Notes under the pieces: generated by a model | Databases searched by the model: none | What the model saw: only the letters and a program-made list of their open reading frames with translations | What the model was told of the DNA's origin: nothing | Origin: Phoronis australis | Taxonomy: Eukaryota; Phoronida; Phoronidae | DNA: 64,000 bases | Assembly (NCBI GenBank): GCA_002633005.1 | Contig: NMRA01000777.1 | Span: 14,658-78,657 of the forward strand | Reading direction: 5' to 3' | In this document: piece after piece, positions 49,701 through 59,785 of the stretch | Numbering within the stretch: the first letter of the stretch is position 1 | Layout: each line of letters begins with the position of its first letter | Program-made: the position numbers and the translations under genes

Positions 49701-52700
49701 GCACGACGTGACCCAGGGGCGGGGGCTCGCGGGGGGTGGAACGAGCCCTCCATTTGAGCAAGTGGGTAAAAAGGTCCGCCTAGGAGAAACAAAAACACCG
49801 AAAAAGTAGAAAACGAGACAAAATTCCTCTAAAAATGCAAAAACAACAAAAATTCGGCGAATGCACAATTCATAGCTCTGAATTTCTTAGTAAAAGGTCT
49901 CATTCTCAAAACTTCGTGATCCCCATTTTTAGTCTGGGTGCGTCCATATTTAAGCTTACTCGTTGGCCGTTATACCCGGCGAGAGCTATAAATCATGCGA
50001 CCGTCTAAATGCTAGTACAGGTCTCAGTGTAAAACCTTAACCTATGATAAAGGGCCACTTTAAAAGACATGACTGGTCTCATCTGAGCCAGAAACGATAT
50101 CATATTCAAGCTACTTGCCACCGACCTGTCAACCAACATCGCCACCATCACAGCTCCAAAGAACTTGGTTCCCGACCAGAAGTGCGCAATCGTGTCCTTC
50201 TTCCATGGCAACATAAATTCTTCGTCTGCATATCCACCCCATATGTTTACAACCAGTTTCCCTGAAAGAGGATGCCAGAACACGTGCAGCTGTATCCCGC
50301 TGCATAATCAGTAGTGTAGATAACATGCGCAAAATTGAACAGAATTGCATGATTAAATCTCAGACAACAATTTAACAGTTGTCCGGGGCTTTTTCGTCGA
50401 GAATATTTCCATTTTCTTACGTGAACATAATTGTCTTTTACTTTTTCCCAAAATCTGATTATCTACTTTCCCGACTATTGAACCATGTGATCATCAGGTA
50501 CTCTCTGGTTCCCTACATGCCGCTAGGTGGTCAGTAGCCAGCACGCAGTTATCACTTAATTTTCCTCGGGAATTTTTTTACACCAGCGTTTCTGATTGGC
50601 TAGTCGAATTCTCAACAGGTAGCGCTTTACGCAAACAAACTGGCATCATAGATACTCTGTAGTCTATGCTGGCATGGCCGATGGACTGAAGTGCAAACGT
50701 GGTCTGTTGTACAGATAAATCGTTGCTTAAAATTTATGTTCAGGAAATGTGAATCCTAGAAATTGTGGTTGCGCCTTTTCGGAATGCATCTTTCTACAGT
50801 CGATGACTTTTATTTTTTATGATACTGTCCTGTATTCATACAGTATGAATAACACACCGGTTAAATCGGCCAGATGTATGTTTATTGTACATGTATGTGC
50901 TTCAAGCACGAGTCTATTAAACATCACTGCTGAAACGAAATAGTTGCCGCGACGCCACTTGCTTGACAAGGCTAAAAATCGTTCACAGTCCGTCATTTTT
51001 TCACGGTGTTGTAAAGCTACAGTCAAGTGACCTAATTATCGGACGTTTTGGCACATTTTGCAAAGTATTTAATTGAAAATACTACTGATTGTTGTAAATT
51101 CTTTGCTGAAATAAAGATTTACCTTCACGGAATTGTTCTGTTACTATATCTTGTCACTGAAAGCCACATTTATGTTCCGACTGATCTTCAAAAAACACAA
51201 CAACCAAACCTTCGGAGAACCTAAATATCGGACACCATGTTTCTCCATACGCAACACCGCGGAAAACTGACTAACCATGTAATGGCCGCGGGCACCTTGT
51301 CGCCAAATTTCAGCTCGAGTGTTTTGACATATATGCTGCTAGAACCCAGGTCCATTCGCAACAAAATTATCCATAAAATGAAATCTGATGACGGCGCCAA
51401 GTCAGTTCGATGAATTAGTGCAGACGACTAAAGCACGTGCAAACTCAGGGCAGTTTTTAGTATCACTTTGGCTTCTTGACATGACACTCGCACGTGCGCT
51501 GTCGGGGATTGACTTGAGTTTAAAAACAAATGAAAAAATGGAACAGTAACATATTGTTAGTTCAATGAGAAAGTTTCATTGTGGAAAAAGATTTTATTTT
51601 CAACTTTTACAACCGATTTATGCGATCGTCCATTTTAGGCCGACTTGGGGGTCTAAATTGCACCCTCTCTCGGTGAAATCAAAACGAGGCAACGCTGTAA
51701 AAAACGAGACGGTGCCGGACATTGAATGCATTACAACGGAACAACAATTGGTGTCATTTAATTCTCAGATTATGCTTCAAGTAAGATTTTTTGAAATGTC
51801 CGATATTTAGGTTCCGTCCGATAATTAGGTACACTATGTGTAATCAATGACTGCTGAGGTTACATCAACCAATGCTAAAGCGCGTGCCACTGCGTGATAC
51901 CTGTGTGCTGGCCAGGCACTTAGGGGACCAGCGAGCCATCAGGTACGGCTTTACTCGCATGCAAGCTTATGCCGTGCCAATAATTTTAGAGTTCAAACAT
52001 ATTGACCAGTAACACAGTTCTCGGGTAGTAATTACTTCCAAAATTGCATGGGTTATCAGGTTATCGAGACGAGAAACTGGGAAAGAAATACAAACCTGCC
52101 CGGTTGTACACCAAAGATCAGCATTTCTGAAAATATAGCTCATCTCGTAGGACAGTTTAACGATAGATTTCTTTCGCAAATAGTTATTTTAGAGGTATGT
52201 GCTTCGGCTCCTCGCCTCTTATTTTTCACATAATTACCCTCTGGATAAGATTGGTCCTTGGTCTTTGTTAGCACTGCGCACCGCAAGGCTATTTTCACGA
52301 AACTAAAATCTGATTAGATCACTCTCGATTTCAATTAACTTTGACTGGAAGTCTTTGCTGTTTTACTGCTCATGTCATAGCTAATAGCCACTCCTATAGT
52401 ACTCAAAAATAACCCTCAAAATGCATTTTCGGCAGTTAGACCTTTTGTGTAATTTTAAGACCATCTCACACAAAGATGGATGCTGGAGACATACGGGTCA
52501 TAACCCTGTCACGGAAGAGCTCAGCCGATTTACTATTTGACTGGTAAAAATGCAACACTCTAAACAATGTAGATGGAAACAGCTACCTGTGAATAATAGA
52601 CTGGATATGAATACACTGCCAAACTGCAATGATCTCCCTTTCATTTTTTGTCCTAGCTATGTAAGATATAGGTCATCTGGCATTTGCCGTAAGAAAACAC

Positions 52701-55700
52701 GGCCGTCATTGGGGAAGTTTGAACATGAGGCCAAAGTAAATTGCAGTGGTAGTATGATTTAATTTACTTTACTTGCAAGAGTAAAGTATCAAATAAGAAC
52801 AAAAAAAGTTTATTGTCAGCTAAGTCTGTACTTGTTGGTTTTTCTCGTATTTTCACTGAAAAGTTATCATCCCCAGCTCTCGCTGAAAACTGTAGGTTGG
52901 CTGTTTACTCATGAGAACCACAAATCTTGCCCAGAGTTATTTTAATTTTCTTTCATAAAATAAACTTAGAATATTTTTGCGTATGTTTTGATAGACGCGA
53001 TGTTGTGCTGGTGCGCGTCTGGTCAATACTACCCAGAAACTGGCTCCACCTACCTTTATAATACAACGCAAATGAAGCTCCGGGCTCTTTACCACTTTCA
53101 ATGTTTTTCCTGTAACCAAAACAACAACTTTACGTTGAAAGGTCACTAATTCCGGTGCAGAAGTAGAAACTACCGCAGGTTCTACAGTAGTTACGTGTAG
53201 TCCTTCTAATACGACAACTATTGAAAGCCACAACGGAAAAATGCCTAAAACAGGAATACTTAATTCTCGTTGTTGATAAAATAAATTCACTAAGATTTCT
53301 CTTTTCACTCCAGAAATTACTACATACTACAAAATACAAATAATATCACTTGCACCAAGAAATTGTGGTGAGAAAGTTAATGTGCCACAAAAAATAACAC
53401 ACCAGCGAAATTTGACTACTGCAGAATAAAAATCACGTTGCAAACTAAATCTTACATGCCAGAAAAACGTAACCACTTAGGACAGGAGGAAGTAACCACG
53501 AAAATGATTACGTCACTCACTTGAAAATGGCTGAGCCAGATGGCGAATGCTTTAGACAATGAAATAAATATACGTGAGTTGAAGTCAGTGGTTTACGACT
53601 AGCAGAGTAGTCCTCCGTCTTGGTGATGTAGAAAGTGAGTTGAGCTGTCTGTACATGTATACTGTAGTCGGTGGGCCAGAATTTGTAGGGCCTCTAGAAA
53701 ATGGTTTTTGTGGGTACTTTAGGGGGGCAATTTTATTTTGGTGTTTTTTAATTCATTTATTAGAGTGTTTTCAAAATCTAAAAAGTTCCCACATATAAAG
53801 TTGCACATTTTTGAGAAATTTGAGTTTGAAGTTACCTAATAATCACCAAAGAGTTTAGTAAACTTATATTTGTAAAAACAACAGTTTTGTGACTTTTTTG
53901 TAAAACAAGTAATATGGTCCCATCAGTGCCATTGTACTGAACAATATTACACTCACATTACATGTTTTACTATTGTAGATTAATTGTAAACAGTGAAATT
54001 TAAAAAATATAAAGAGACACCTAGTGGCAAAAATGCAAACTAAGTCTGAATGTTGCTAGGAAGTTATTCTGGCATTCTCTGGCAACAAAAATAACACAAA
54101 ACACTTGAGACTGGGCAGAATTTGTGCCTCAATGACTAAAACATTGACTAATGGTGTAAAATACAGCTTGTTTGCATAATACACCAGAAATACGTTATAG
54201 TACAAAAACAATATAGTTGAATGATCTCTGTGAATGTGCACACAGACTGTATGAAAATAATAGATTATTCTGACAGCGTTTATCAAGCAGTATGAGACAA
54301 ATACATGACAATGATCAAAGTATGTACATTCTATGACTTAATCAACAAATAAAATTAACTTTTTAATACAAAAAAAACGAAATAAAGGGGTTGAAGGTCT
54401 ATAGGGTTGACTTGTTAAAGAACTATCCAATATTATGCAGTCAGTGTTGCTGATGTTACTACAGTTGTCACAGCTGCACATTTCTGTACAGTTTGACCCA
54501 GCATTGCAGCACAAACTCAGTTTCCCAGCACACATGTTCTTTTTGCACTTGCAGCGTTCATCGTTTAGTACTGTAGTCTATCCTGTTTCTGAGTATAAGA
54601 CGATGGTCTGGTACTTACCGTGTATTAATGAGTGGGTATACGGCATGTAGAACTGGGCAGGTAGAGTTTATGACTAGTGACCTTTGTCATGTTTATTTTG
54701 TGGCGAGGTGTTGTCAATACATATGTACTAGTATCAGAATTGTGTGCCAGTTTAAGTCGAATCCAACTGAATAGAGGGACTAAATTAGAGTTGGTTGAAA
54801 TCTGACTTTTGCTGAAGTGGAGTGCACACACCAGAACAGTAATTAATTCCCAACCAGACATATCCCGTTTATTTAACTGTTTTTTTTTTACTGCGTAATG
54901 GCGATATCTTTTAAATATATCGAAACTTTATTGTTGGAAATGATTTCCGTATCTCAATGTGTTGTTTCTGTAAGTGTAAAGATATTTTTGTTGTTCTTCT
55001 CCTTCTTGATGGCCAATAGGATTAAAGTGTGCGCTTGTTATTAACAGAAAAAATCTGCGATTCCGCACATCATGGTCGGATCCAAGGGGTACTGTACACT
55101 GATTGGACGTGTAAAACTTAATATTGCGAACGCCTTTTTAAAACTCTAGATCCTCCTATATACATGTATTGCAGTTGTCGTGTTGTTTTACAACAGAGTC
55201 TATGACACCACTGTTTGAATTTTGAGACTATATAGTTTCAAATTGTACAAACTACTAGTTCACCACACTAAGGTGAATTAGATACTAGGACAAATAATGA
55301 CCAGAGAGTTACAGAAACGTAGCGTATCACTGAAGTAACATTTTGTTGAAGCACTTCAGCCCCCCCTACATATGCGTTTTATATGTGAAAAAACGTCTGC
55401 ATATCGATGTAATTATCATTCCTCGGTATAACCTGAAGTAGACAATTCCAATCATCTTCCGGGATTTGCCTGGGTCAATTCCAAAATGCATACTTCGACC
55501 TCCGGCTTCGGCCGCAAGCAGTGGTCTTCGAAATTTCAGTTAAACAAGTCGAGGTCAAGGAAAGTTCATCAAATTTTGCCGAGTGAGCCCTTTGGAACTA
55601 TATATTGTGTTGACCTACAGGATGAACTGACCGGCACTGACAAAAATAAGCTCCCCTACAAGCCCAGAAATGCAGTGAGTTAATGGCGGGCGCGCCGGAG

Positions 55701-56786
55701 AGCGGCCCCTTGACAGCTGATCGTCTTGTCGGTTTATAAACAACTGAAAAGTAGGTTCTATACAATTGTAACGTCGAAAAATGTTAATAACTGTATATTT
55801 CCACGTAGTGTAAAGGAAAAATTTTCCAAACTTTGTAAACTGTCTACATTTCAGTGATTCTTTTTTCGAATGAGCCGGCAAAATCTCCCAGACCCTAGGA
55901 GCACTCCTTGAGAATTTCAGCCAAAGTACTAGGATAATATGACTGTTTATAAAATATAGAAACGCTTAAAACCCTTTGATAGATTTGTGAAGTTGGTAAA
56001 AGGACCTTTAGTAGAATTTCGAACTAACAAAGTAAATCACTTTACAGGGAACTTTTTAGTTTGAAAAGACAGAAAAACTGAAAGAAATTTGTTAGACTAA
56101 ACGGCTCACCGTTTCGTCACAACAAGGAAACTGGTCCTAAACTTTTGAGTGTCTTGGGTGAGCGTCACGTTCCGTGTACCTCTAATTCAATTGACACCAA
56201 TCAACTTGAACCGTCGTTCAAATTCATCAGCTGGGGGTAATGTGGACATAACCGAACGTTCAAAATAGTTTTCGCCGTTTGGTCTTCAGAGCAAACAGAC
56301 CGGGTAGAATTTCCTGTACATATGTTGTGGTAACTATGAATGTTCTTGGGAATTAATTTTTTAATCCAAAACACCAGCCGGGGTCATGTGGACATAATCA
56401 AATGTTCAAGACTGTTACGACATACAGGCCCGCGGGTAGATATCCCTGAGAGATCCAAAAACTTCATCAACGCAAGATTTGTGAAAGCGTTGTTGAAGTT
56501 GTGATAAGACGAAATGGTAACTAACTTTGTCCAGTCACACATTCAACATTTCACTGTTTGAGGGACTCTGTTATCCGAGTACCTTATGAGTGCAGTAGAC
56601 TACACTCATGTAACAACCAATCGCGCAATTCTTTCTAACTTACCGGAAGACTTCAAATACTTTCTCAAATCCTGGCTCGACATGGCCACTGTATGTTGGT
56701 GGTAATTTGCTTTTCAACAACCTTGGAATGAAAGACACGGCAAGTGCCGTTGCCAGTACAAGTAGCGCAGTGGATTTGACGGACAT
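43530..56786 (-). CDS. Serine beta-lactamase-like (LACT) protein, nine exons, complete
   Basis: Nine minus-strand exons join with matching phases into 1281 coding bases, 426 residues: 56786-56644, 53109-53054, 50261-50126, 49365-49266, 46781-46676, 46177-45870, 45154-45080, 44132-43962 and 43715-43530. Every junction has an AG acceptor and a GT donor. The protein starts with a hydrophobic anchor (residues 7-20), then YSGHVEPGFEKVFEVF, a family hallmark. The catalytic SxxK is S96-G-T-K99 after WGGYADEE (74-81); the second motif is Y186-H-A in GTGSGYHALTFG; the third, normally GHPGxGG, is G372-H-F-G-Y-G. These are features of the class C beta-lactamase/PBP fold seen in C. elegans LACT proteins and the 'beta-lactamase domain-containing protein 2' group. 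The physiological substrate is unknown; hydrolase or peptidase activity is inferred. It is not orthologous by sight to mitochondrial LACTB. H-F-G replacing H-P-G is unusual. Confidence 0.9.
43962..44132 (-). CDS. LACT gene exon 8
   Basis: From CATTCAAG| to TCCGCG|GTAAGA, 171 nt in phase 0. It encodes VAGILASGGKASDGRVLLSK, an expected family block, and ends FGPGVLLLHPWISA. Confidence 0.85.
44263..44673. repeat. 17-bp minisatellite split by a small inverted-repeat insert (intron 7)
   Basis: Units of the type TCTACTGTGTCACAGAT occur at 44263-44341 and again at 44617-44673. Between them, 44345-44616 begins CCATAGATTATAG and ends CTATAGTCTATGG, inverted ends that suggest an element inserted into the array. 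Confidence 0.6.
45080..45154 (-). CDS. LACT gene exon 7
   Basis: From ATCTCTTGCAG| to GCTAAG|GTGAGA, 75 nt in phase 0 at both ends. It encodes ANHPDYRSVGIVSFHGYG then TAAAAAK. Confidence 0.85.
45383..45530. mobile_element. MITE family M1, truncated copy (intron 6)
   Basis: Starts ATGCGCGCACCCAG, as in the complete copies at 46298-46551 and 62705-62921, and shares the GTGGACCT...AAACGGGG interior, but lacks the matching right end. Confidence 0.55.
45870..46177 (-). CDS. LACT gene exon 6 (YHA motif)
   Basis: From TTTTTCTTAAAG| to GCGACG|GTAAGC. It encodes GTGSGYHALTFG, LIRRADPKHRSAQVFFKEEI and FGVDFFVGLPFAENYRLAR, the most conserved block of the gene. Confidence 0.92.
46298..46551. mobile_element. 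MITE family M1, complete copy (intron 5)
   Basis: The ends ATGTGCGCACCCAG and CTGGGTGCGCCCAT are inverted. The interior shows GTGGACCTTTTACTTAG on the left and GGCGGACCTTTTCGCCCACT on the right with C/G-rich tracts. It fills half of the 498-bp intron. Confidence 0.75.
46676..46781 (-). CDS. LACT gene exon 5
   Basis: From TTTAATAG| to AACTTG|GTAAGC. It encodes AGLAATDEAFDY to KPLWKL, ending with the first base of Gly181. Confidence 0.85.
47881..48722. repeat. Foldback of two inverted minisatellites (intron 4)
   Basis: 47881-47972 is a tandem of CGACCCACAACCCCCA-like units. 48637-48722 carries the same units in reverse complement (GGGTCGAGGGGGTTGTGAG). The arms could pair over about 85 bp around a 665-bp AT-rich centre. 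Confidence 0.7.
49041..49213 (-). pseudogene. Unrecognised 57-codon coding-like fragment (intron 4)
   Basis: The minus strand is open between stops and reads EAIDIPGWYTAQNPC then a Lys/Glu-rich, likely helical stretch (KLTYLQKEKLERVPNTVEKF), ending at TGA 49041. The composition looks protein-like, but I do not recognise it. It may be a transposon protein scrap and is not part of the LACT reading frame. Confidence 0.25.
49266..49365 (-). CDS. LACT gene exon 4
   Basis: From CTTTTAG| to CACCAG|GTTGTA. It encodes GFLDYEQTVATYWPEFAANG through ELLSHQ. The LSHQ-AGL junction with exon 5 is the usual family sequence. Confidence 0.9.
49500..49690 (+). repeat. Dispersed repeat member (intron 3)
   Basis: Shares GTCAACCCCAGTA, GTGTTTTCTTGAGTAGCTGA, GTTCTTGGTCGTAAG, ATTATGAGACC and TTAGCCAGCTAA with the copy at 36870-37070 and with about 13800-13970. 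Confidence 0.55.
49700..49947. mobile_element. MITE family M1, inverted copy (intron 3)
   Basis: Same family as 46298-46551 in opposite orientation. The left side shows GTGACCCAGGGGCG and GTGGGTAAAAAGGTCCGCCT; the right end is GTCTGGGTGCGTCCAT. Confidence 0.6.
50126..50261 (-). CDS. LACT gene exon 3 (catalytic SxxK)
   Basis: From CCTCTTTCAG| to GACAG|GTCGGT. It encodes KLVVNIWGGYADEE, then WSGTK with the nucleophile Ser96 and Lys99, ending AMLVD plus two bases of an Arg codon. Confidence 0.9.
51028..51832. mobile_element. 805-bp TIR element (intron 2)
   Basis: TGACCTAATTATCGGACG (51028-51045) is mirrored by CGTCCGATAATTAGGTACA (51815-51833). A second inverted pair, ACCTAAATATCGGACA (about 51220) and TGTCCGATATTTAGGT (about 51797), lies inside. 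The largest inner open frame (51565-51810) has no recognised motif, so it is probably non-autonomous. Confidence 0.65.
53054..53109 (-). CDS. LACT gene exon 2 (56-nt mini-exon)
   Basis: Bounded by GGTTACAG| and AAAG|GTAGG. It supplies R-KNIESGKEPGASFALYYK-G. The phases (one base in, one base out) fit the neighbouring exons exactly, and the GASFA.YY words are expected here in the family. It is easily missed because the other frame is open for 123 codons. Confidence 0.85.
54430..54575 (-). pseudogene. Cys-rich fragment resembling the nuclease element's tail (intron 1)
   Basis: The minus strand reads NDERCKCKKNMCAG, CCNAGSNCTEMCSCDNCSN. Dense C-x-C pairs with a CT..C.C pattern resemble the C-terminal Cys-rich tail of the family whose broken copy lies at 5640-6975. 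No other part of that protein was found nearby. Confidence 0.35.
56644..56786 (-). CDS. LACT gene exon 1 (start codon, membrane anchor)
   Basis: ATG at 56786-56784 in context GCAATGTCC. It encodes MSVKSTALLVLATALAVSF as the anchor, then VEPGFEKVFEVF, and stops in CG|GTAAGT (phase 2). The 146 bases upstream contain no other in-frame ATG that would give a better anchor. Confidence 0.85.
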
Positions 56787-57842
56787 TGCAGCAGTGCAGT
56801 CGGGGTGAACACGTGAGTTAGAGTCATCCGATCGGCAGCGATAAGGCACTCGGTATACTTCGTACTCAATTGTGTCAATACGGATCGACCTCCAGGCAAA
56901 TATCAGTATCCTGGCTGACTACACGTAGCGAAACTGCATTGGAAGATAAGGGCGTGAGAGTACCCCGAACCTATTAAAAACTACCGTTTCGGCTGTGTAC
57001 CGCTGACAGGCTCAAGGCCGAAACCAATGAGAACTAGGATTCCTCTTTAAATCATATAAATGATAGTATATTTTATTCGATCTGTAAACAACAAATTACA
57101 AGACATTAGAAACTAATTAATCTAAATAACAATTACTTGTCAAACGCTATTTATAATTCCNCTCCCGTATTCCATTTAACACCTCGGGGGTGCGAATGTC
57201 ACACAGGCAAAATCCTGGCTAATACTCTGCCCTGCCCCCCCCCTGGAATTTTTTACCCTTGACGCTAGTGAGGTTTAAGTCTTTGTGAAATGAACAGAGG
57301 GCGCCCTTGTACCTCAGACTCTGGCGCCAGTGTCACAACTTTCCTTATCCAATCCAAACATTAAGCCAGTTAATCATGAAACAATTAAGTTTATTTGACT
57401 GGCGGATACATAATATTGAAAAATTCTTCATATACAGTTACGTACCAGTTATTGTTTTCGGCTATGGGTTCTTCAGCCTTTGCCAAACTGACTAATTGAA
57501 GAAGGAAGCGTGCGCAGTTTTGTCTTTGAATGACTAGTGCGCAAGCATTCTGGCGCATAATGAAATTATTATTACGACTTCGTTCTTATAACGGACAGGG
57601 CATACATGCAGATTTTGTAAATATTGAGTACCTTGTGACAAGTTTTGCAATTCGGTACAATGTTAGGTATAAGCAAAGGAAATTCAAAAAACACCGTAAC
57701 AAACTGTGCTAACCAGCTGGTAGTCACTATGCACAAAATCCAATATGGCCGCTGCCAAAAATCGAAATTGTGGCATATATCCACTATTATTATCACTAGA
57801 ACATTTTGTAAAACCATGTTTTCCATTTTGAGGAGCTGCAGT
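56787..57842. other. Upstream region of the LACT gene
   Basis: The probable promoter lies here. A TATA-like TTTTTAATAG on the minus strand near 56973-56982 is the only candidate element. One N is at 57161 and a C-rich tract at about 57233-57243. No gene is seen on the plus strand. Confidence 0.35.
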
Positions 57843-57909
57843 GTGACCTAGTGTGATAGGTGCCCGCTTTCTTTACTGGAGGTCGTAGGTTCGAACCCAC
57901 TGGGTCACA
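57843..57909 (+). repeat. tRNA-like sequence, probably a SINE head
   Basis: GTGACCT (57843-57849) can pair with GGGTCAC (57902-57908), like an acceptor stem. The A box TAGTGTGATAGG (57849-57860) and B box GGTTCGAACCC (57888-57898) match Pol III consensus almost fully. The total of 67 nt is short, and the T stem pairs poorly (GTAGG with CCACT), so a tRNA-derived SINE or tRNA pseudogene is more likely than a working tRNA. Confidence 0.5.
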
Positions 57910-58329
57910 CAGCTAAACCGGCCCTTGAGTCAGGTTTCCAACTCCGCAGCTCGGTTTTAACTATATATCAAAAAGCATAAAACTGGTTCCAAATGATCAG
58001 TGCAATGGGCCCACATGCGCGGCCTGCGCTGGTCTGGTACAACGTGTATCAGACCACCCGATGAGGATTTTACAATGTTATAAATATTCTTGTTATTTAT
58101 TTATTTTCGAAATATGGTACAAGTTCAATGCACAATAACTGTCGTTTTCACATTTTTTATCAATTTCAAGTAATGAAGTGTTACATTTAACACTGTTTTC
58201 TTTCACTACAGTAAGTTAGCAACATAACGCGCACGTACATACACAACAGGTGGTTGTGATTCGCCACGTAAACAGTCAGGGTAAAGTATTCTTAAAATTC
58301 CGAAAGAAAACAAAAGAAACTCACGAAAT

Positions 58330-59785
58330 CGATGCGTATGGGATCATATTCGGTCGAGGTCGATACGCGGAATAATGTCTTGTGGGATATTATTTCATGT
58401 ACGCCACTCACGATACGTTTTGTGTATATATTCTTTCCGACCACACGAATACGCTACTGAATACGACCGAAGGTGCAAATTTGTATACGCGTTTTCAAAA
58501 TCTTTTACGTGCCTTCGCTTGTCAAGGCGAAATATGCAGTTTGATTACGTCACACGGATATTGGTGAATGTCTGGTGTTGAGTGACAGTCCCCCTGAGTA
58601 ATTTCTAGTTTAAATTTTGATCGCCGTAATGCTTTAATGTAAGTAAATAACGTTTCCATTGTTTTGCATTTATTTTTTTCCGCGAAGTGCTTTCCCGGTG
58701 TTTTGTTTCTGGTTTATAAAATAATCATAGTAAAACCGACCCCTAATATCTTAGAGCGTCTTGTTTGTTTTGCCAAATATTCTGTATGTGATCAAATCAC
58801 GCGTGTCCAATCGTTTAGAATATGAGAACGAGTGTGCATCATATGACCGTTTAAATTTGTTGTAAAATATTTGTCACGTGACAAATTTTATGCTGACCTT
58901 TTTAAGGTTAGAGATTAGTGGGATTTCTTCAATCGACTGTGGGAAGTCGCTACTACAAGCAGAGTAAAATCAACCAATGACTGCACGGCTGTGATCCGTT
59001 GACCTACTCGTTAAAGAAGCTAACGTGGTCACCTCCTTCGTATGGTGGGCCGTTGAGGGGAAAGTGTCGCCGTAAAATTACGCTCGTAATTACGAGCGTA
59101 AATTAAATAACAGGAGTGTCGCCGTACAATTACGCTCGTAAATTAAATGGGGAAAAGTTTCGCCGTAAAATTGCTCTCGTAAATTAAATGGGGGAAATGT
59201 CGCCGTAAATTACGCTCGTAAAATACCTTAAGAACGTTCCAGATTTAAACCAATCAGTGTTGACCTAACATACACGACTGTTCCTAGGCAGCTCGTTCTT
59301 GCACAATCGCTGACATTGCAGCAGCGATTTGATCCGCCATGATTCAGCGCTCGTATTGTAGACATGTAACCCGTCAGTAAACTAAGTATTTCCATGAGCA
59401 CGCGCGACCGTGCATTGTAAAACCCAGCGTCATTGGCTAAGAGTTTAAACTATTAGTAAATTACGAGCGTAATTTTACGCCGTAAAGAATTAAATTACGC
59501 TCGTAATTTTACGGCGTAAATAACGGCGTAATGTACATAATTACGCTCGTATTTTTCCGGCGACACTTTCCCCCCAACGGCCCACCATACCTTCGATTGT
59601 AATACATGGCGATAGCTATAGAAGACTTGAATTCTTGTATGATCGTGTGAATTTTCGAACTCCTTGCGTAATGAAGAACGAGCAACCCAGAGAACGTACA
59701 CCTATAATTTGAGCTAACAATTTCATTGCGACGAAGACATATCCTATGAATCTCTTCGCGGTCGTTATGGCGTGAGTTGACCATA
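58330..59785. repeat. Dispersed repeat, copy 2 (interrupted by a TIR element)
   Basis: Collinear with 41360-42345, as listed there, and broken at 59041-59589 by an insertion. A further short related piece, TCGATACGCGGAATAATGTC (58358) versus TCGATACGCGAAATAATGTC (about 60213), recurs downstream. Confidence 0.7.
59041..59589. mobile_element. 549-bp TIR element with 6-bp target duplication
   Basis: The ends TATGGTGGGCCGTTGAGGGG and the mirrored CCCCCCAACGGCCCACCATA continue inward through AAAGTGTCGCCG. CCTTCG flanks both sides (59035-59040 and 59590-59595), while the related repeat at 42.2 kb has a single CTTCG, its empty site. The interior is full of TTACGCTCGTAA and TTACGAGCGTAA palindromes, with a second half-copy inverted at 59455-59560. 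There is no coding capacity. Confidence 0.85.

Noticed and set aside
52937-53308. 123-codon minus-strand open frame as an independent gene
   Set aside because: It overlaps LACT exon 2 in a different frame. The short exon frame carries the family sequence and fits both neighbours in phase.
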